Notes: a model not told the origin generated them from the sequence alone. 33,371 nt of DNA from Sphaeroforma sirkka (GCA_001586965.3 LUCW03000669.1:47501-80871); one strand, 5' to 3'. Shown: positions 12,231 to 23,579, counted from the stretch's first letter. A program made the numbers and translations.

Positions 12231-12412
12231 ACTATTGAACCTGTCGAGGAGTCATACTTGTTTAACTAAATATGTCTACTTGTAGATACTATGCTATTAC
12301 CATATTAGGACTACTCGCAGACACTACGAGAGGCATGTCCTGCGGTTGTTGTAGTAGACAGTTAAACTAATTCATGATATAACCATATTAGGACTATTCG
12401 CAGATAACCTAC

Positions 12413-12466
12413 CGGTGAGGTGGATGATGTCGCCGAGTCGCCGCTGGTCAGAGAGACGACATCGCT
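12413..12466 (-). CDS. RasGEF exon 19, tail (54 nt)
   Basis: Acceptor TTCTCTAG|AGC and donor TCACCG|GTAGGT, both phase 0. It reads SDVVSLTSGDSATSSTSP. It is a short Ser/Thr-rich exon, supported by borders and phase only. Confidence 0.75.
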
Positions 12467-12539
12467 CTAGAGAATGAAATAGGAACAAGAAAGACGAATG
12501 GCCGGGGTGTTGAGAGTGGGCCTATGCATGACTTGTTCA

Positions 12540-13035
12540 CTGTGATGTGCTTGTTCAATATTACTGCTTATATTTATTACTAATACGTATAGATAACAGG
12601 AATACGTACAACAAGACTTTTTTCGATGTTATATTTTTTGTTTAGTATTATTACTTATAGATAGGTGGTATACGGAGAAGCATGACCTATACAAGACTTG
12701 TTTAATGTTATGTTTTTGTGTAGTATTATTACTTATTATTTAATGTTATGTTTTGTTTAGTATTATTACTTGTAGATATCAAGCATACGGAGAAGCATGA
12801 CCTATACAAGACTTATTTAATATTATGTTTTTGTGTAGTATTATTTCTTATAAATAGGTGGCATACGGAGAAGCACGACTTATACAAGACTTGTTCGAGG
12901 TTATGTTTTTGTTTAGTGTTATTACTTTCTGATTATTGCTATATTTTGTTTAGTATTATTACTTATTGTTCAATGTTATGCTTTTGTATAGTATTGTTAC
13001 TTATAGATCGCAGGCATCCGGAGAAACTCGACCAC
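12540..13035. repeat. Tandem repeat, ~75-120 bp units
   Basis: Five diverged units share GGTGGTATACGGAGAAGCAT, then GACCTATACAAGACTTGTT and TTTAGTATTATTACTTAT. The array lies in the intron between exons 18 and 19. Confidence 0.9.
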
Positions 13036-13444
13036 TACCATCATGCGTAGAGGTCTCTCTTTGATCTTACAAACCATTGGTGGTGAAATAAAACGGGTAT
13101 GGTGGGAGTATGCACACTAGAGTGGATAGGCATGTGGTGAAGTAAGCACACCAAGACATCATGATTGAACGTTTGACTACAGCCGTGTACAGACAGTAAA
13201 TCAAAACGTACACACACGTACATACATATCAAATACGCACCACTCTGCTAAGCTAGGATTAGGTTAAGCGTTGCTTCGGTAACCAGGTTATTCTATAAGT
13301 GACTATCTGTGGCATTTATAGATGGCTATTTATAGACATCCCTCCATTCTATACATTATTATCTGTGGCATTTATATATAGTTATATATAGACACCACTA
13401 CATGCTATATATAATTATCTGTAGCATTCCTAGATCTGTCATAC

Positions 13445-13564
13445 CTCTGGGTGTGCGTGCTTGTGAGTGATGACCTGCAGTGAGTCTGCGCTTGAGCTGC
13501 TGATCTTAGACGTAAGGCTGTCGTACGAGAAGGATTCAATTCCGTTTGCAATGGCGTTCATACT
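13445..13564 (-). CDS. RasGEF exon 18, tail
   Basis: Acceptor CTGTGACAG|AGT and donor CCAGAG|GTATGA, both phase 0. It reads SMNAIANGIESFSYDSLTSK, then a Ser-rich run and HKHAHPE. It is likely disordered. The intron before it carries tandem copies resembling its 3' splice site. Confidence 0.82.
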
Positions 13565-13695
13565 CTGTCACAGCAACATGTGAGTTAGTAGTTTAGTCAC
13601 GCACTACACCAGTAGCATGTGAGGTAGTAGGTTAGTCACACACTGCACCAGTAGCATGTGAGGTAGTAGGTTAGTCCCACACTGCACTAAACAGT
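13565..13695. repeat. ~40-bp tandem repeat abutting the exon 18 acceptor
   Basis: Three copies of AGCATGTGAGGTAGTAGGTT followed by AGTCACACACTGCACCAGT. On the transcribed strand the copies end CTACTGGTGCAG|TG, resembling the authentic GTTGCTGTGACAG|AG at the exon edge. Confidence 0.88.
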
Positions 13696-13814
13696 GCCAT
13701 GTGCTGTGGTTGCTATGCTATCCATAAACAGCATCACTTACTACTCAGCTGTTCATTCAGCTAAACAGACAGTGTGTAGTAAGAGTAAATAGCACTCCAG
13801 ACATTGGCGTTTTA

Positions 13815-13905
13815 GTCGGTACCGAACATGACTAGGCCAAGTATAGGATAAGTCCCTAACATGACTAGGCCAAGTATAGGACAAGTCCCGAACATGACTA
13901 GGCCA
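13815..13905. repeat. ~35-bp tandem repeat, three copies
   Basis: AACATGACTAGGCCAAGTAT followed by AGGACAAGTCCC, three times, starting inside a GTACCGAAC 9-mer and running into the (TA)n tract. Confidence 0.92.
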
Positions 13906-14291
<386 letters not shown>

Positions 14292-14309
14292 ATTAATGTA
14301 CGAACATAC

Positions 14310-14367
14310 CTGTGATATGAAGTTGCTCTTGGGAGAAAGTGATGGTGACGATTTTCCGAACGGATTG
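14310..14367 (-). CDS. RasGEF exon 17, tail (Ser/Pro-rich)
   Basis: A 58-nt exon. Acceptor GCACAG|C completes a Ser codon; donor CACAG|GTATGT in phase 0. It reads [19 protein letters not shown], with SP sites that proline-directed kinases could use. Phase agreement on both sides and clean borders are the support. Confidence 0.82.
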
Positions 14368-14499
14368 CTGTGCGAATAGGCATAGAATGGTGAACACACT
14401 TGAATTTAACATTATCTATAACAAGAGAAATATGGCTTTCTAGAAGTTTGTAAGACATAGACGATACCTATGCTCCGGTTGAGGTATGGCAGTCGAAAT

Positions 14500-14765
14500 A
14501 ATCATGAAGTTTGTGAATAGATAAACTATAGAATGAGAACATACACATTTGAATGGACTTCACTATAGGACGGGTAAGTATTGATGGGTTGTGAATAGCC
14601 TAACTATAGGATGAGAATGTTATTTTTTTAATAGACTTCACCATAGTATGTGTGAGTATTTATAGGTTGTGAATAGACGGACTATCGGATGAGAATATAT
14701 AACGTAACTTTAGTATGTGTGAGTATTTATAGGTTGTGAATAGCCAGACTATATGATATATAGGT
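14500..14765. repeat. ~70-75 bp tandem repeat
   Basis: Four diverged copies of GTTGTGAATAGACTAACTAT followed by AGGATGAGAA and a TTCACTATAG segment, in the intron between exons 16 and 17. Confidence 0.85.
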
Positions 14766-14859
14766 TGATTAATGAACATAAATCTAACTCGGTATATTAA
14801 CTTAGCCCATAATAACACCGATAAACCGTCTACACCTCTCTCCCTGTTAACACCTATAC

Positions 14860-15008
14860 CTTGGACTGAGGAGAGTATTGGTGGATGCGGTTGAACCTGT
14901 GCGCGCGGGTTTTTTGGCGGGAGAGTAATCTGTGGCAATTGTGGTCGACAACCGTGGCTCTAGCATCAGGGACATCTCGAAGGCTTCCTTTTCATCCATC
15001 ACGTACGT
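14860..15008 (-). CDS. RasGEF exon 16, end of CDC25 domain
   Basis: Acceptor ACTCAG|ACG in phase 0; donor CCAAG|GTATAG in phase 2. It reads VMDEKEAFEMSLMLEPRLST, the classical final motif (.e...y.lSl.lEPr). The Ser/Thr-rich tail follows, with PAKKPARTGSTAS. Confidence 0.93.
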
Positions 15009-15144
15009 CTGAGTGTGTAGGTAGATGTAGGTGCGTGTAGGTAGGTAGATATAGGTATATGTAAGTAGGCAGATGTAGGTATATGTATGCGAGTATAGTT
15101 TATTGTGTATGCACACGTGCATATACACACTCTCTCGTACTTAC

Positions 15145-15338
15145 CTTTGCGGCGTGTAGTAGGCTGCACAGGCTGTGGTCTGGTGTGTAGGTGTATGTGT
15201 TCTGTTGATACTGTTTGATGGTGTGTATGACGTGATAGGCTAGTCGACATCTGGTGAAGTTGATGAGTAATCGCGTTGTTTCGCCGTGGTTGACCATGGC
15301 TCCTTCGTGTGAGCTGTTTGGCCGTGTGCTCTCATCAG
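15145..15338 (-). CDS. RasGEF exon 15, C-terminal part of CDC25 domain
   Basis: Acceptor CTACATAG|CT completes an Ala codon from exon 14; donor GCAAAG|GTAAGT in phase 0. It reads LLINFTRCRLAYHVIHTIKQ then YQQNTY, matching liNF.Krr.iaeiI..I...Q..pY. The acceptor is the last unit of the 1.45-kb minisatellite that fills the intron. Confidence 0.93.
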
Positions 15339-15339
15339 C

Positions 15340-16785
15340 TATGTAGGTAGAGTAGATGTGTAGGTAGAGTAGTTGTGTAGGTAGATTATGTGTGTAAGTA
15401 GCGTAGATGTGAAGGTAGAGTAGAGATGGGTAGAGTATGTGTGTAGGTAGAGAGAGTAGATGTGTAAGTAGAAGGCGAAGTGTGTAAAGTAAAATAGATG
15501 TGTCAGCAAAAGTAAGTGTGAAGGTAGAGTAGATGTGCAGGTAGAAGTAGTAGATGTATGTAGGTAGAGTAGATGTGTTAGAGTAAGTGTGTAGGTAGAG
15601 TAGATGTGTAGGTAGAGTAGATGTGTAGGTAGAGTAGATGTGTAGGTAGAGTAGGTGTAGGTAGAGTGAGTGTGTAGAGTAGAAGTAAGTGTGTAGGTAG
15701 AGCGAGTAAGTGTGTAGAGTAGAAGTAAGTTATGTAGAGTAGAATAGATGTGTAAGTAGAAGTAGAGATGTAGAGTAGAAGTAGATGTGTATGTAGATAT
15801 ATATATAGGTAGAGTAAGAGTAATTTTGTAGAGTAGGAGTAGATGTGTAAAGTAGAAAGTAAATTTTGTAAGTAGAAATGGGTGTGTAGAGTAGAAGTAG
15901 ATGTGTAGGTAGAGTATATGTGTAGAGTATTGAAGTGTGTGTAGAAAAGAAGAAAGTGTGTGATGTAGAGTAGTAGAGTGTGTAGGTAGTAGAGTAGATG
16001 TGTAGTTATATTAAGTGTGTGTAAGTATGTAGAGCAAGAAAGTGTGTATAAGTAGAAGTAGATGTGCAGAGTAGAGAAGTAAGTGTGTAGAGTAGAGAGC
16101 TATAGATGTGTAGAAAAAAGTAAGTAATGTAGAGTAGTAGATGTGTAAGTATGAATTGTAGAGTAGAATGTGTAAGTAGAAGTAGATGTGTAGGTAGAGT
16201 ATATATGTGTATGTAGTAGAAGTAAGTTTGTAAGTAGGGTAGATGTGTAGAGTAGATAGATGTGTAGAGTAGAAATAGAAATGTGTAGAGTAGAAGTAGA
16301 TGTGTAGAGTAGAAATAAGTAATGTAGAGTAGAGTAGATGTGTAGAGTAGAAGTAAGTGTGTAGTGTAGAGTAGAAGTAGAGATGTATGAATTATAGTAA
16401 GTAAGTGTAGAGTAGAAGTAAGTGTGTAGAAGAGTAAGTAGATGTGTAGGTAGAAGTAAGTGTGTAGAGTAGAGTAGATGTGTAGAAAAGAAAAAGTAAG
16501 TGTGTAGGTAGAGTAGGTGTGTAGAGTAGAGTAGATGTGTAGATAGAAGTAGAGTGTAAGTAGAGTGAGTGTGTAGGTAGAGTAGATGTGTAGGTAGAGT
16601 AAGTGTGTAGGTAGAGTATATGTGTAGGTAGAGTAAGTGTGTAGGTAGAGTAGATGTGTAGGTAGAGTAAGTGTGTAGGTAGAGTAGATGTGTAGTTATA
16701 GTAAGTGTGTAGGTAGAGTAAGTGTGTAGGCAGAGTGAGTGAGTGTGTAGGTAGAGTAAGTGTGTAGGTAGAGTAGATGTGTTGA
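15340..16785. repeat. 1.45-kb cytosine-poor minisatellite
   Basis: About 90 degenerate units of GTGTAGGTAGAGTAGAT and shortened forms. The plus strand has almost no C, so the transcribed RNA would be a long C/U/A-rich tract (CUACCUACACAUCUACU). The array fills the intron between exons 14 and 15, and its last unit forms the exon 15 acceptor. Confidence 0.95.
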
Positions 16786-16983
16786 TTGAGTATTAACGTC
16801 TGCACACACCTATTGACCAGAAGCGGTACAAACTAATTACTTTAAATGCATAAACGCAATAAAACTAATTGAACAATTAATCTATCGGGTTAAAGTATTC
16901 GATACCTGGTTTGGTAATACATTATGTATGCACATATCAAACCTACGAACTTTACTACACACACACCTATAAACACAACCTAC

Positions 16984-17163
16984 CTCGTGTGCTAGGGAGT
17001 TCTGCTGTGGGGTTGTGTGCTCGTGCATATTCATATTGGTGTGTACGTGATTTCACTTCGTGGGTTGTCCGCCTGAGCAGACAGCCGTCGCTGTCACAAC
17101 ACACGGGCGCATGACACCGCTCGCCAATCTCACGATCCGTGAGGGTGAGGTAGGTAGAATTTC
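16984..17163 (-). CDS. RasGEF exon 14, insertion inside CDC25 domain
   Basis: Acceptor AAAATAG|GA completes the Gly of IEEG; donor ACGAG|GTAGGT in phase 1. It starts NSTYLTLTDREIGERC, followed by a Cys-, Arg- and His-containing stretch that most CDC25 domains lack. It lies where family members usually pass in a few residues from ieeGn to iNF.k, so it is probably a surface loop. Confidence 0.85.
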
Positions 17164-17314
17164 CTATTTTTAGAACAGTGGAGTGGGTGAGAACTATAAT
17201 TGGGAAAGATTGGTAAAGTAGGTACAGTGCACAGCCAAGCACGAACTTAGCTACAACTTGAGCGAATTGCGATACTTACAGAATTTACACACACACACAT
17301 TCACACACACACAC

Positions 17315-17511
<197 letters not shown>

Positions 17512-17623
17512 TTTAAGCAACGGCGGCGAGGTCTCACATGCGGGTCTCTCAGAAGAGTCTAATATGTACTGATCCTTTCTTTTTATACATAAGCACGACA
17601 TCGTCCAGATAGACTTTACTTAC

Positions 17624-17801
17624 CTTCTTCTATAAAGGTAAGATCAGATAAGGACACCCCCAAATATGGTAGTATAGGCTCACTGGCGGCGAACTTTGAG
17701 GCCGGGAGAGCGATAGCAGTTCGGTACTTGAGGAAATTGCCTTTGCTGTTCATAAGCTCGCTCATCTCAGAGTAGTCTTGTACCAGCCGTGCGGGGAGAG
17801 C
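17624..17801 (-). CDS. RasGEF exon 13, CDC25 domain
   Basis: Acceptor ATAAATAG|GCT in phase 0; donor GAAGAAG|GTAAGT in phase 1. It contains ELMNSKGNFLKYRTAIA and PILPYLGVSLSDLTFIEE, matching el.s..gNfk.YR.al and p.iPfLGv.LsDLtfieeG. A copy of the 9-mer GTTCGGTAC (complement) encodes the conserved KYRT. Confidence 0.95.
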
Positions 17802-18200
17802 CTATTTATAGATAGTTATAAATAGAACAGTAAAAAATTTTACTCATCAATAGAACTGTATTGATATAGTACTCTGTGGAAAAGGTCTATTTATAGAATG
17901 TCATAAATAGAACAGTATTAATATATTAGTCATAAACGAACAGTCGCATAGTTAAAATGCCACACAACCATAGGTACTGTAAACTAATATATGCTATTGA
18001 ATATGCAATCTAACTATTATCTAAGATACTCACATACATGCACATATTCCATGTTAACTAACATATGCAACACAACCAATAACTAAGATAGTCACATACA
18101 TCCACATATACTATGTTAACTAACATATGCTACTAACTATGAAACACAACTATTAATTAAGAAAGATACTCGCATACATCCACATATACGTCCACTGACA
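17802..18200. repeat. Duplicated exon 13 acceptor region and ~70-bp repeat
   Basis: CTATTTATAGATAGTTATAA with AATAGAACAGTA at 17802-17834 recurs at 17887-17918, copying the exon 13 3' splice site. From about 17975 a second array repeats ACTAACATATGC, CACAACYATTAA, and ACTCRCATACATCCACATAT three times. Confidence 0.88.
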
Positions 18201-18317
18201 GTAGACAACATTCTTCACTACAACAGCAACCACAGTCCGTTCATCACAGAGGTATCAACCTATACACTTGAGTTTAGGGGTTTTTGGGTTTAGGACCCTA
18301 GTACACACATCCCTTAC

Positions 18318-18427
18318 CTTCCAGGTGCGTTTAAGACGGGACACGCCTGCGCTATTGAGTGCAGAGAGTATAGCCACTGTGGTGTGGAAGTCCTTGATAT
18401 TGGCGCTCTCCTTGGCGGTTAGAATCC
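18318..18427 (-). CDS. RasGEF exon 12, catalytic core
   Basis: Acceptor CTCCCAG|GG completes a Trp codon with exon 11; donor TGGAAG|GTAAGG in phase 0. It reads ILTAKESANIKDFHTTVAIL then SALNSAGVSRLKRTWK. This is the CDC25 signature region (iA..c..l.Nf.slmaIlsgLns.aVsRLk.TW) that contacts the Ras switch regions. Confidence 0.95.
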
Positions 18428-18589
18428 CTGGGAGTATCGAGCGGTTGTGTTTAGGGTGAGAGTTTTATTTGTACACAGGACATTCTAAGTATATATATAC
18501 ATTTATATATATTTACGCATACGAATGTTTCAAACTATAGACCAGCAGTTGTATTGTGCGACACACTCAACAATAGCTTATAAAGGGAT

Positions 18590-18696
18590 ACGTCCAGGTA
18601 TGTTACATATATTTTACACATATCCATAGGTTTGTTACATACATTGTACACATATTTTTAGGATTGTTCTGTATATGTATTGTACACATATTCTTA

Positions 18697-18733
<37 letters not shown>

Positions 18734-18840
18734 ACACATATTCTTAGATTTGTTATATATATTGTACATATATTCTTAGGTTTGTTGTATATATAATTAA
18801 TCCAGGTTTGTTATATATATTGTACAAAAATTAGTACTTA
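18590..18840. repeat. ~36-bp tandem repeat TTAGGTTTGTTATATATATTGTACA
   Basis: Six or so copies of a unit with TTAGGTTTGTTAYATA followed by TTGTACACATATTC, one of them containing a short (TA)n. The array fills the intron between exons 11 and 12. Confidence 0.9.
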
Positions 18841-18850
18841 ATCCACATAC

Positions 18851-18923
18851 AGAACTTAAGCATTCGAGCGCGATCTTTCAGATCCAGTTCAACCAGAATG
18901 CGGAGTGTGATGAACCCACTCAG
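18851..18923 (-). CDS. RasGEF exon 11, CDC25 domain
   Basis: Acceptor GACGCAG|CTG in phase 0; donor AGTTCT|GTATGT in phase 1. It reads LSGFITLRILVELDLKDRAR then MLKF, the conserved ls.wv...Il...dlk.Ra.ml.kFi segment. Confidence 0.92.
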
Positions 18924-19284
18924 CTGCGTCAGATAAATGGAAGTTGAGACAAGCACAAATGAGTGAGTATATAAAAAATTTCTGTAATATACAAGTTTAT
19001 AGCAAACAGCACATCCTCTCTCACACACAGACACAGACACACGCATTTATATATATATATATATATATATATTATGTGTGGGAATGTAAAATAAATGATA
19101 CAGATGTTCAAAATCGGTTGTCTGCTAAATCCGTACATAGCAGCACATAGTAGCACGATGAAAAAGTAATACATAAACATATCATACACGCTGGTACGCA
19201 TATTCTTAATTTCTCCTTACACGCTGTGAATGGCTACAGTACAAATATGGAATTAAAACATACAGCACTGATAATGCGGATCAG

Positions 19285-19515
19285 TCGGCCTAAGTGCAGT
19301 GATATCTGGACTAAGTGCAGTGATATCTGGACAATTGGTTTGTCACACTCATCAATACACTGTCCCAACAAAAAGTGCTTAGCTGAGAAAAAACATAAAG
19401 TGCTGAGAAAAAACGTAAAGTGCAGAGAACAAACACACCGAGCTGAAGAATAAGTACCAAGATGAGGAATACGTACCGAGGTGTGACAAAACGTACCGAG
19501 ATGAGGAAAACGTAC
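19285..19515. repeat. 20-23 bp tandem repeats ending at the exon 10 donor
   Basis: Three adjacent arrays. CTAAGTGCAGTGATATCTGGA occurs twice. AAGTGCTGAGAAAAAACRTA-type units occur three times. A ~20-bp unit, on the minus strand CGGTACGTTTTCCTCATCT, occurs four times, with the authentic exon 10 donor as its first copy. Confidence 0.92.
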
Positions 19516-19623
19516 CGTATTAAAGCTGTTGGTGAGTCGGACGATGTTAGGTGAATACTGATTTTTGTGACCGCCGCTCCAACGCAGATTGCGCAATTCA
19601 CTCGCCTCAATGGCCGCAAAGAT
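19516..19623 (-). CDS. RasGEF exon 10, CDC25 domain
   Basis: Acceptor TACGTAG|ATC and donor AATACG|GTACGT, both phase 0. It reads IFAAIEASELRNLRW and YSPNIVRLTNSFNT, matching f..I.prELl...W..k....pnvlr.t..fN. The 5' splice site is the first unit of a ~20-bp tandem array. Confidence 0.93.
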
Positions 19624-20505
19624 CTACGTACGTTTATTTTAATTAGGCCCAGCGAAAGGTCAGGGTTTGTTTATATGGGGATGAGGTATAAGACCTTGGG
19701 ATAGTAAAGTCCCGAGTATTGGTAGCGCCTATTTGATTTATTAGAGACATAGACAGTGCATATTTAAGTACATTTCCATGTAGGAGAGATTAATCAGAGG
19801 CAATTTATTTTTTAATACATTCATAAATAGAGGATATTAATTAGAGGCTATGCATATTTAAAATATATTCATATATATATAGCTATTGTTAACTAGATGC
19901 TACTTAATAGTGTACATTAATATATATAGGATACTCATTACAGACTATATATATTAAGCTAGGTTCCTATATCAAAGAGTATGTTAATCTGTGGCAATAT
20001 AAAATACATCAGTTTCATCCCAAAACGATCCCCATTTGCAAGTAGAATTTGTCCTTGAACACACTAATCTCGATATATATTGGCTCATATTTTAAGATAT
20101 GGGTAACGTATGGAAGACCACAACCGCCAGTTGCCATAGCACAAGTTTTAATCCCTAAAAATCCCTAAACCCTAAAAATAATCTGCCTAAAATGCATGTA
20201 TCATACAGTACAGGTACACTGGTATGTACTTCATATTATACATCTACATTACTACACTACTTAGAGTACAGGTACACCGGTAGTTACTTCCTATTAAATC
20301 TAAAGTGTAGGTTAGGGTCTATGTCAGACATATGCCTAGTCATGACCTCGGGTTCCGTCTTAGACCAGACGAAACACTTCAGCAAACACAGAGATGTTAC
20401 AGTGTCACTGTCATTTTATATGTACAGACGTCCTATCCATGATACATATCTGTGACTGTATGAAAGTATGAATAACCAACCAACCACACACACACGCAGC
20501 TGTAC

Positions 20506-20697
20506 CTCAAAGTCCATGACTGCCAATTGCCTCGCCAAGTGTTTGGGATCCATTTTGGCCGGTGTGATCGCGTTTATGCATTCCTCTTTGGTATGTAAAG
20601 CGGTTGCTATGGCAACGTCTGCTGACACGACCATGCTGGTTTTAGAACGGCCAATCGAACTGGCGAGCCGCGACAGCCACCGCTCACCTTGTTTCTT
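20506..20697 (-). CDS. RasGEF exon 9, linker and start of CDC25 domain
   Basis: Acceptor CATTACAG|AAG and donor TTTGAG|GTACAG, both phase 0. After a Ser-rich linker it ends with MDPKHLARQLAVMDFE, matching the conserved CDC25-domain start dp.elArQLTliDfelF. It is separated from exon 8 by a 2.2-kb intron made largely of (TA)n and tandem repeats. Confidence 0.93.
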
Positions 20698-20792
20698 CTG
20701 TAATGGGAAGCATTAGAATCTCGTAGTGTTTGCAGGTAATATTAACAATATTATCGGTAGTTATGTTATTTTTTGAACACACACACACACAC

Positions 20793-21122
<330 letters not shown>

Positions 21123-21306
21123 ATATTAATATGTTCTTGTGTGTCGGAATGTTTTCTATGTTGCGGTTTTGGCGTGCCTGATTGAAGTTTTCTGCGCACT
21201 CAATCAAACAGAGTGGCCCGGGCGGCCAGTCGCATGCACCACGCCGCCCTAAGGAAACGTGGACAATTTTTTTGCTGGCTTTAACGTCCCTGGAATTTGA
21301 TCGTAC
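21123..21306. other. GC-richer unique island between TA tracts
   Basis: About 180 bp of complex sequence, including GGCCCGGGCGGCC, between two long (TA)n tracts within the exon 8-9 intron. Open frames cross it on both strands. The RasGEF reading frame joins exon 8 to exon 9 without it, so I leave it as unexplained intronic sequence, possibly an alternative exon or a fragment of an unrelated gene. Confidence 0.4.
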
Positions 21307-21576
<270 letters not shown>

Positions 21577-21864
21577 TGTATGTGTGCGCAATACACCAAG
21601 CACAGCAGTCTACATTGATTATACTAATTTTCACGATGGCCATCTGGTGGTTAGGTACTCTACCAGTTATAAGTGCGGATACAACCACTTTAATGTACCC
21701 GCAAGAGTCCACTTCACACACACTATTAAGTATCTCTATGGCGTTGTAATACAACTGTCTGGTGTAGTGATGTCATGCACAGCGAGACCCTTACAATAAA
21801 AGTGTCCGAGAGTGGTACCGGAGACTCAGGTAGATTTTCATTGTAGTATATTTATGCGATTCTA

Positions 21865-22165
21865 CCACTAACACCCTAAAACATATAGCCTACTAATACC
21901 TAGTACAAAGATACTATGATATACTATTAGCATCTTATAAACATATAACCGACAAATACCTAGTACAGAGATGTTATAATTTGCTATTAACATCTCATGA
22001 ACATATAACCTACTAACGCCTGCTACAATGATACTATAATATACTATATATATATCATACTACCTACAACCATACACCACTTACAACCATACACTACTTG
22101 CAACCATACACTACTTACGACCATCCACTACTTACAACCATACACGACTTACAACCATACAGCTT
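21865..22165. repeat. ~65-bp and 17-bp tandem repeats
   Basis: Three copies of ACATATAACCTACTAATACC with TAGTACAAAGATACTATRAT (21880-22060), followed by six copies of CCATACACTACTTACAA (22066-22165). Confidence 0.88.
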
Positions 22166-22254
22166 TTTACTACACAGACACCTGGTCTATTGAAAGTATT
22201 CTATTTTTCTGACACCGGCTGTGATTTAAACGACGTAACATGCCAATTGTTATT

Positions 22255-22870
22255 GCCATATAATAATACAACACAAAATAGTCATGCGTATTCTTAACAT
22301 ATAGCACACTAATATTAATATACAAACCTGTTTAGTATATATATATATAATATATAACACACTAATGTTAATTGACATGCTATATTATAATACAAACATG
22401 TCTGGTATATCCGTTACAGCCACATCGTAATACTAATTGCCATACGATGTTATTAATACAAACCTATCTGGTATATATATATAATATATATCATCCTAAT
22501 TTTAATTACCATACAACATTATAATACATATTTGTCTAATATATTCATAATATATATAACCTTAATATTAATTACCATGTAGTATCATAATACAAACCTG
22601 TCTGGTACATATATAAGATATATAATCCTAATATTCATTGCCATACAATATTATAATACAAACCTGTCTGGTAGTTAAATAATATATATAATCCAAATAT
22701 CAATTACCATACATTATAACAACACAAACCTGTCTGGTATATTCATAGTATATATAATCCTGATGATAAATACTTTACAATATTATAACACAAACCTGTC
22801 TGGTATATATATAATATATATAAGCCTATTATTACTTTATTATACAATAATATCGCACAAACCTATCTGG
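22255..22870. repeat. ~65-bp tandem repeat downstream of exon 8
   Basis: Nine or more copies of ATAATACAAACCTGTCTGGT with TATATATAATATATAA and CCTAATATTAATTGCCATAC. On the transcribed strand each contains CCAGACAG|GTTTGT, a donor-like sequence. The last copy starts ~20 nt after the authentic exon 8 donor TGTCAG|GTGAGG. Confidence 0.92.
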
Positions 22871-22898
22871 TGTATCGGAATGACACACGCTGCCTCAC

Positions 22899-22991
22899 CT
22901 GACAGGCACTTCCGAGGAATTGACTCACAGCGTCGAGTAATTGAGTGTCGTTCTCAAAGTCACTCCACCGCATCGCTACCCACAGCTGGAT
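22899..22991 (-). CDS. RasGEF exon 8, end of REM domain
   Basis: Acceptor CCATACAG|ATC and donor TGTCAG|GTGAGG, both phase 0. It reads IQLWVAMRWSDFENDTQLLD, then AVSQFLGSACQ, the typical REM ending (v.nvLk.Wve.h..DF..d..Ll..l..Fl). This is one of the strongest family matches in the gene. Confidence 0.93.
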
Positions 22992-23019
22992 CTGTATGGC
23001 AATAAAGGTACGGATGGTG

Positions 23020-23166
23020 GTATATATATATATATACATATATATGTATATACATACATACATAAATAAATATATATATATTATATATATGGTATATACA
23101 GTATATATATGTATATGTATTTATATATGAATATAAGTATGTATTTATATATGAATATAAGTATAT

Positions 23167-23209
<43 letters not shown>

Positions 23210-23287
23210 TTATATATATATAGTATATATAGTAGATATGTGTATAATATTTATTTATATATGAATATAAAATATATAAAAATAAGA

Positions 23288-23323
<36 letters not shown>

Positions 23324-23330
23324 GTGTGCT
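23020..23330. repeat. (TA)n-rich tract
   Basis: TA runs mixed with TATGTATTTATATATGAATA units in the short intron between exons 7 and 8. Confidence 0.93.
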
Positions 23331-23429
23331 TATAACGAAAAGATTCGACAACGCTCGATACAAGCAGAAAAACTTACTTACTGATAACAACTAAAATAGA
23401 ATACCAATGTACCGAACATGAAAACTCAC

Positions 23430-23572
23430 CACATACAGCACATTTGTGCGTGCTTGAGAAAGAGCTTTGTTTTGCGATTGCTCCGTTGCCGTATCAAACC
23501 GTTGCGTTAACAGAACCATCAGCGAACGAGGATCAGCCAATGAGTCCAATGCATGGAGCAACGCTCCTGTTG
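23430..23572 (-). CDS. RasGEF exon 7, REM domain
   Basis: Acceptor CCTTTTACAG|CA completes the split codon from exon 6; donor TATGTG|GTGAGT in phase 0. It reads ALLHALDSLADPRSLMVLLT, then QRF, which aligns with the REM pattern FLlTyrSFttPreLlelLi.RY. The 3' splice site is repeated several times in the upstream intron. Confidence 0.92.
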
Positions 23573-23579
23573 CTGTAAA

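Noticed and set aside
16392..16805. 137-codon minus-strand frame of Thr/Leu/His/Tyr repeats
   Set aside because: Product of the minisatellite in the exon 14-15 intron; the correct RasGEF splice phase skips it.
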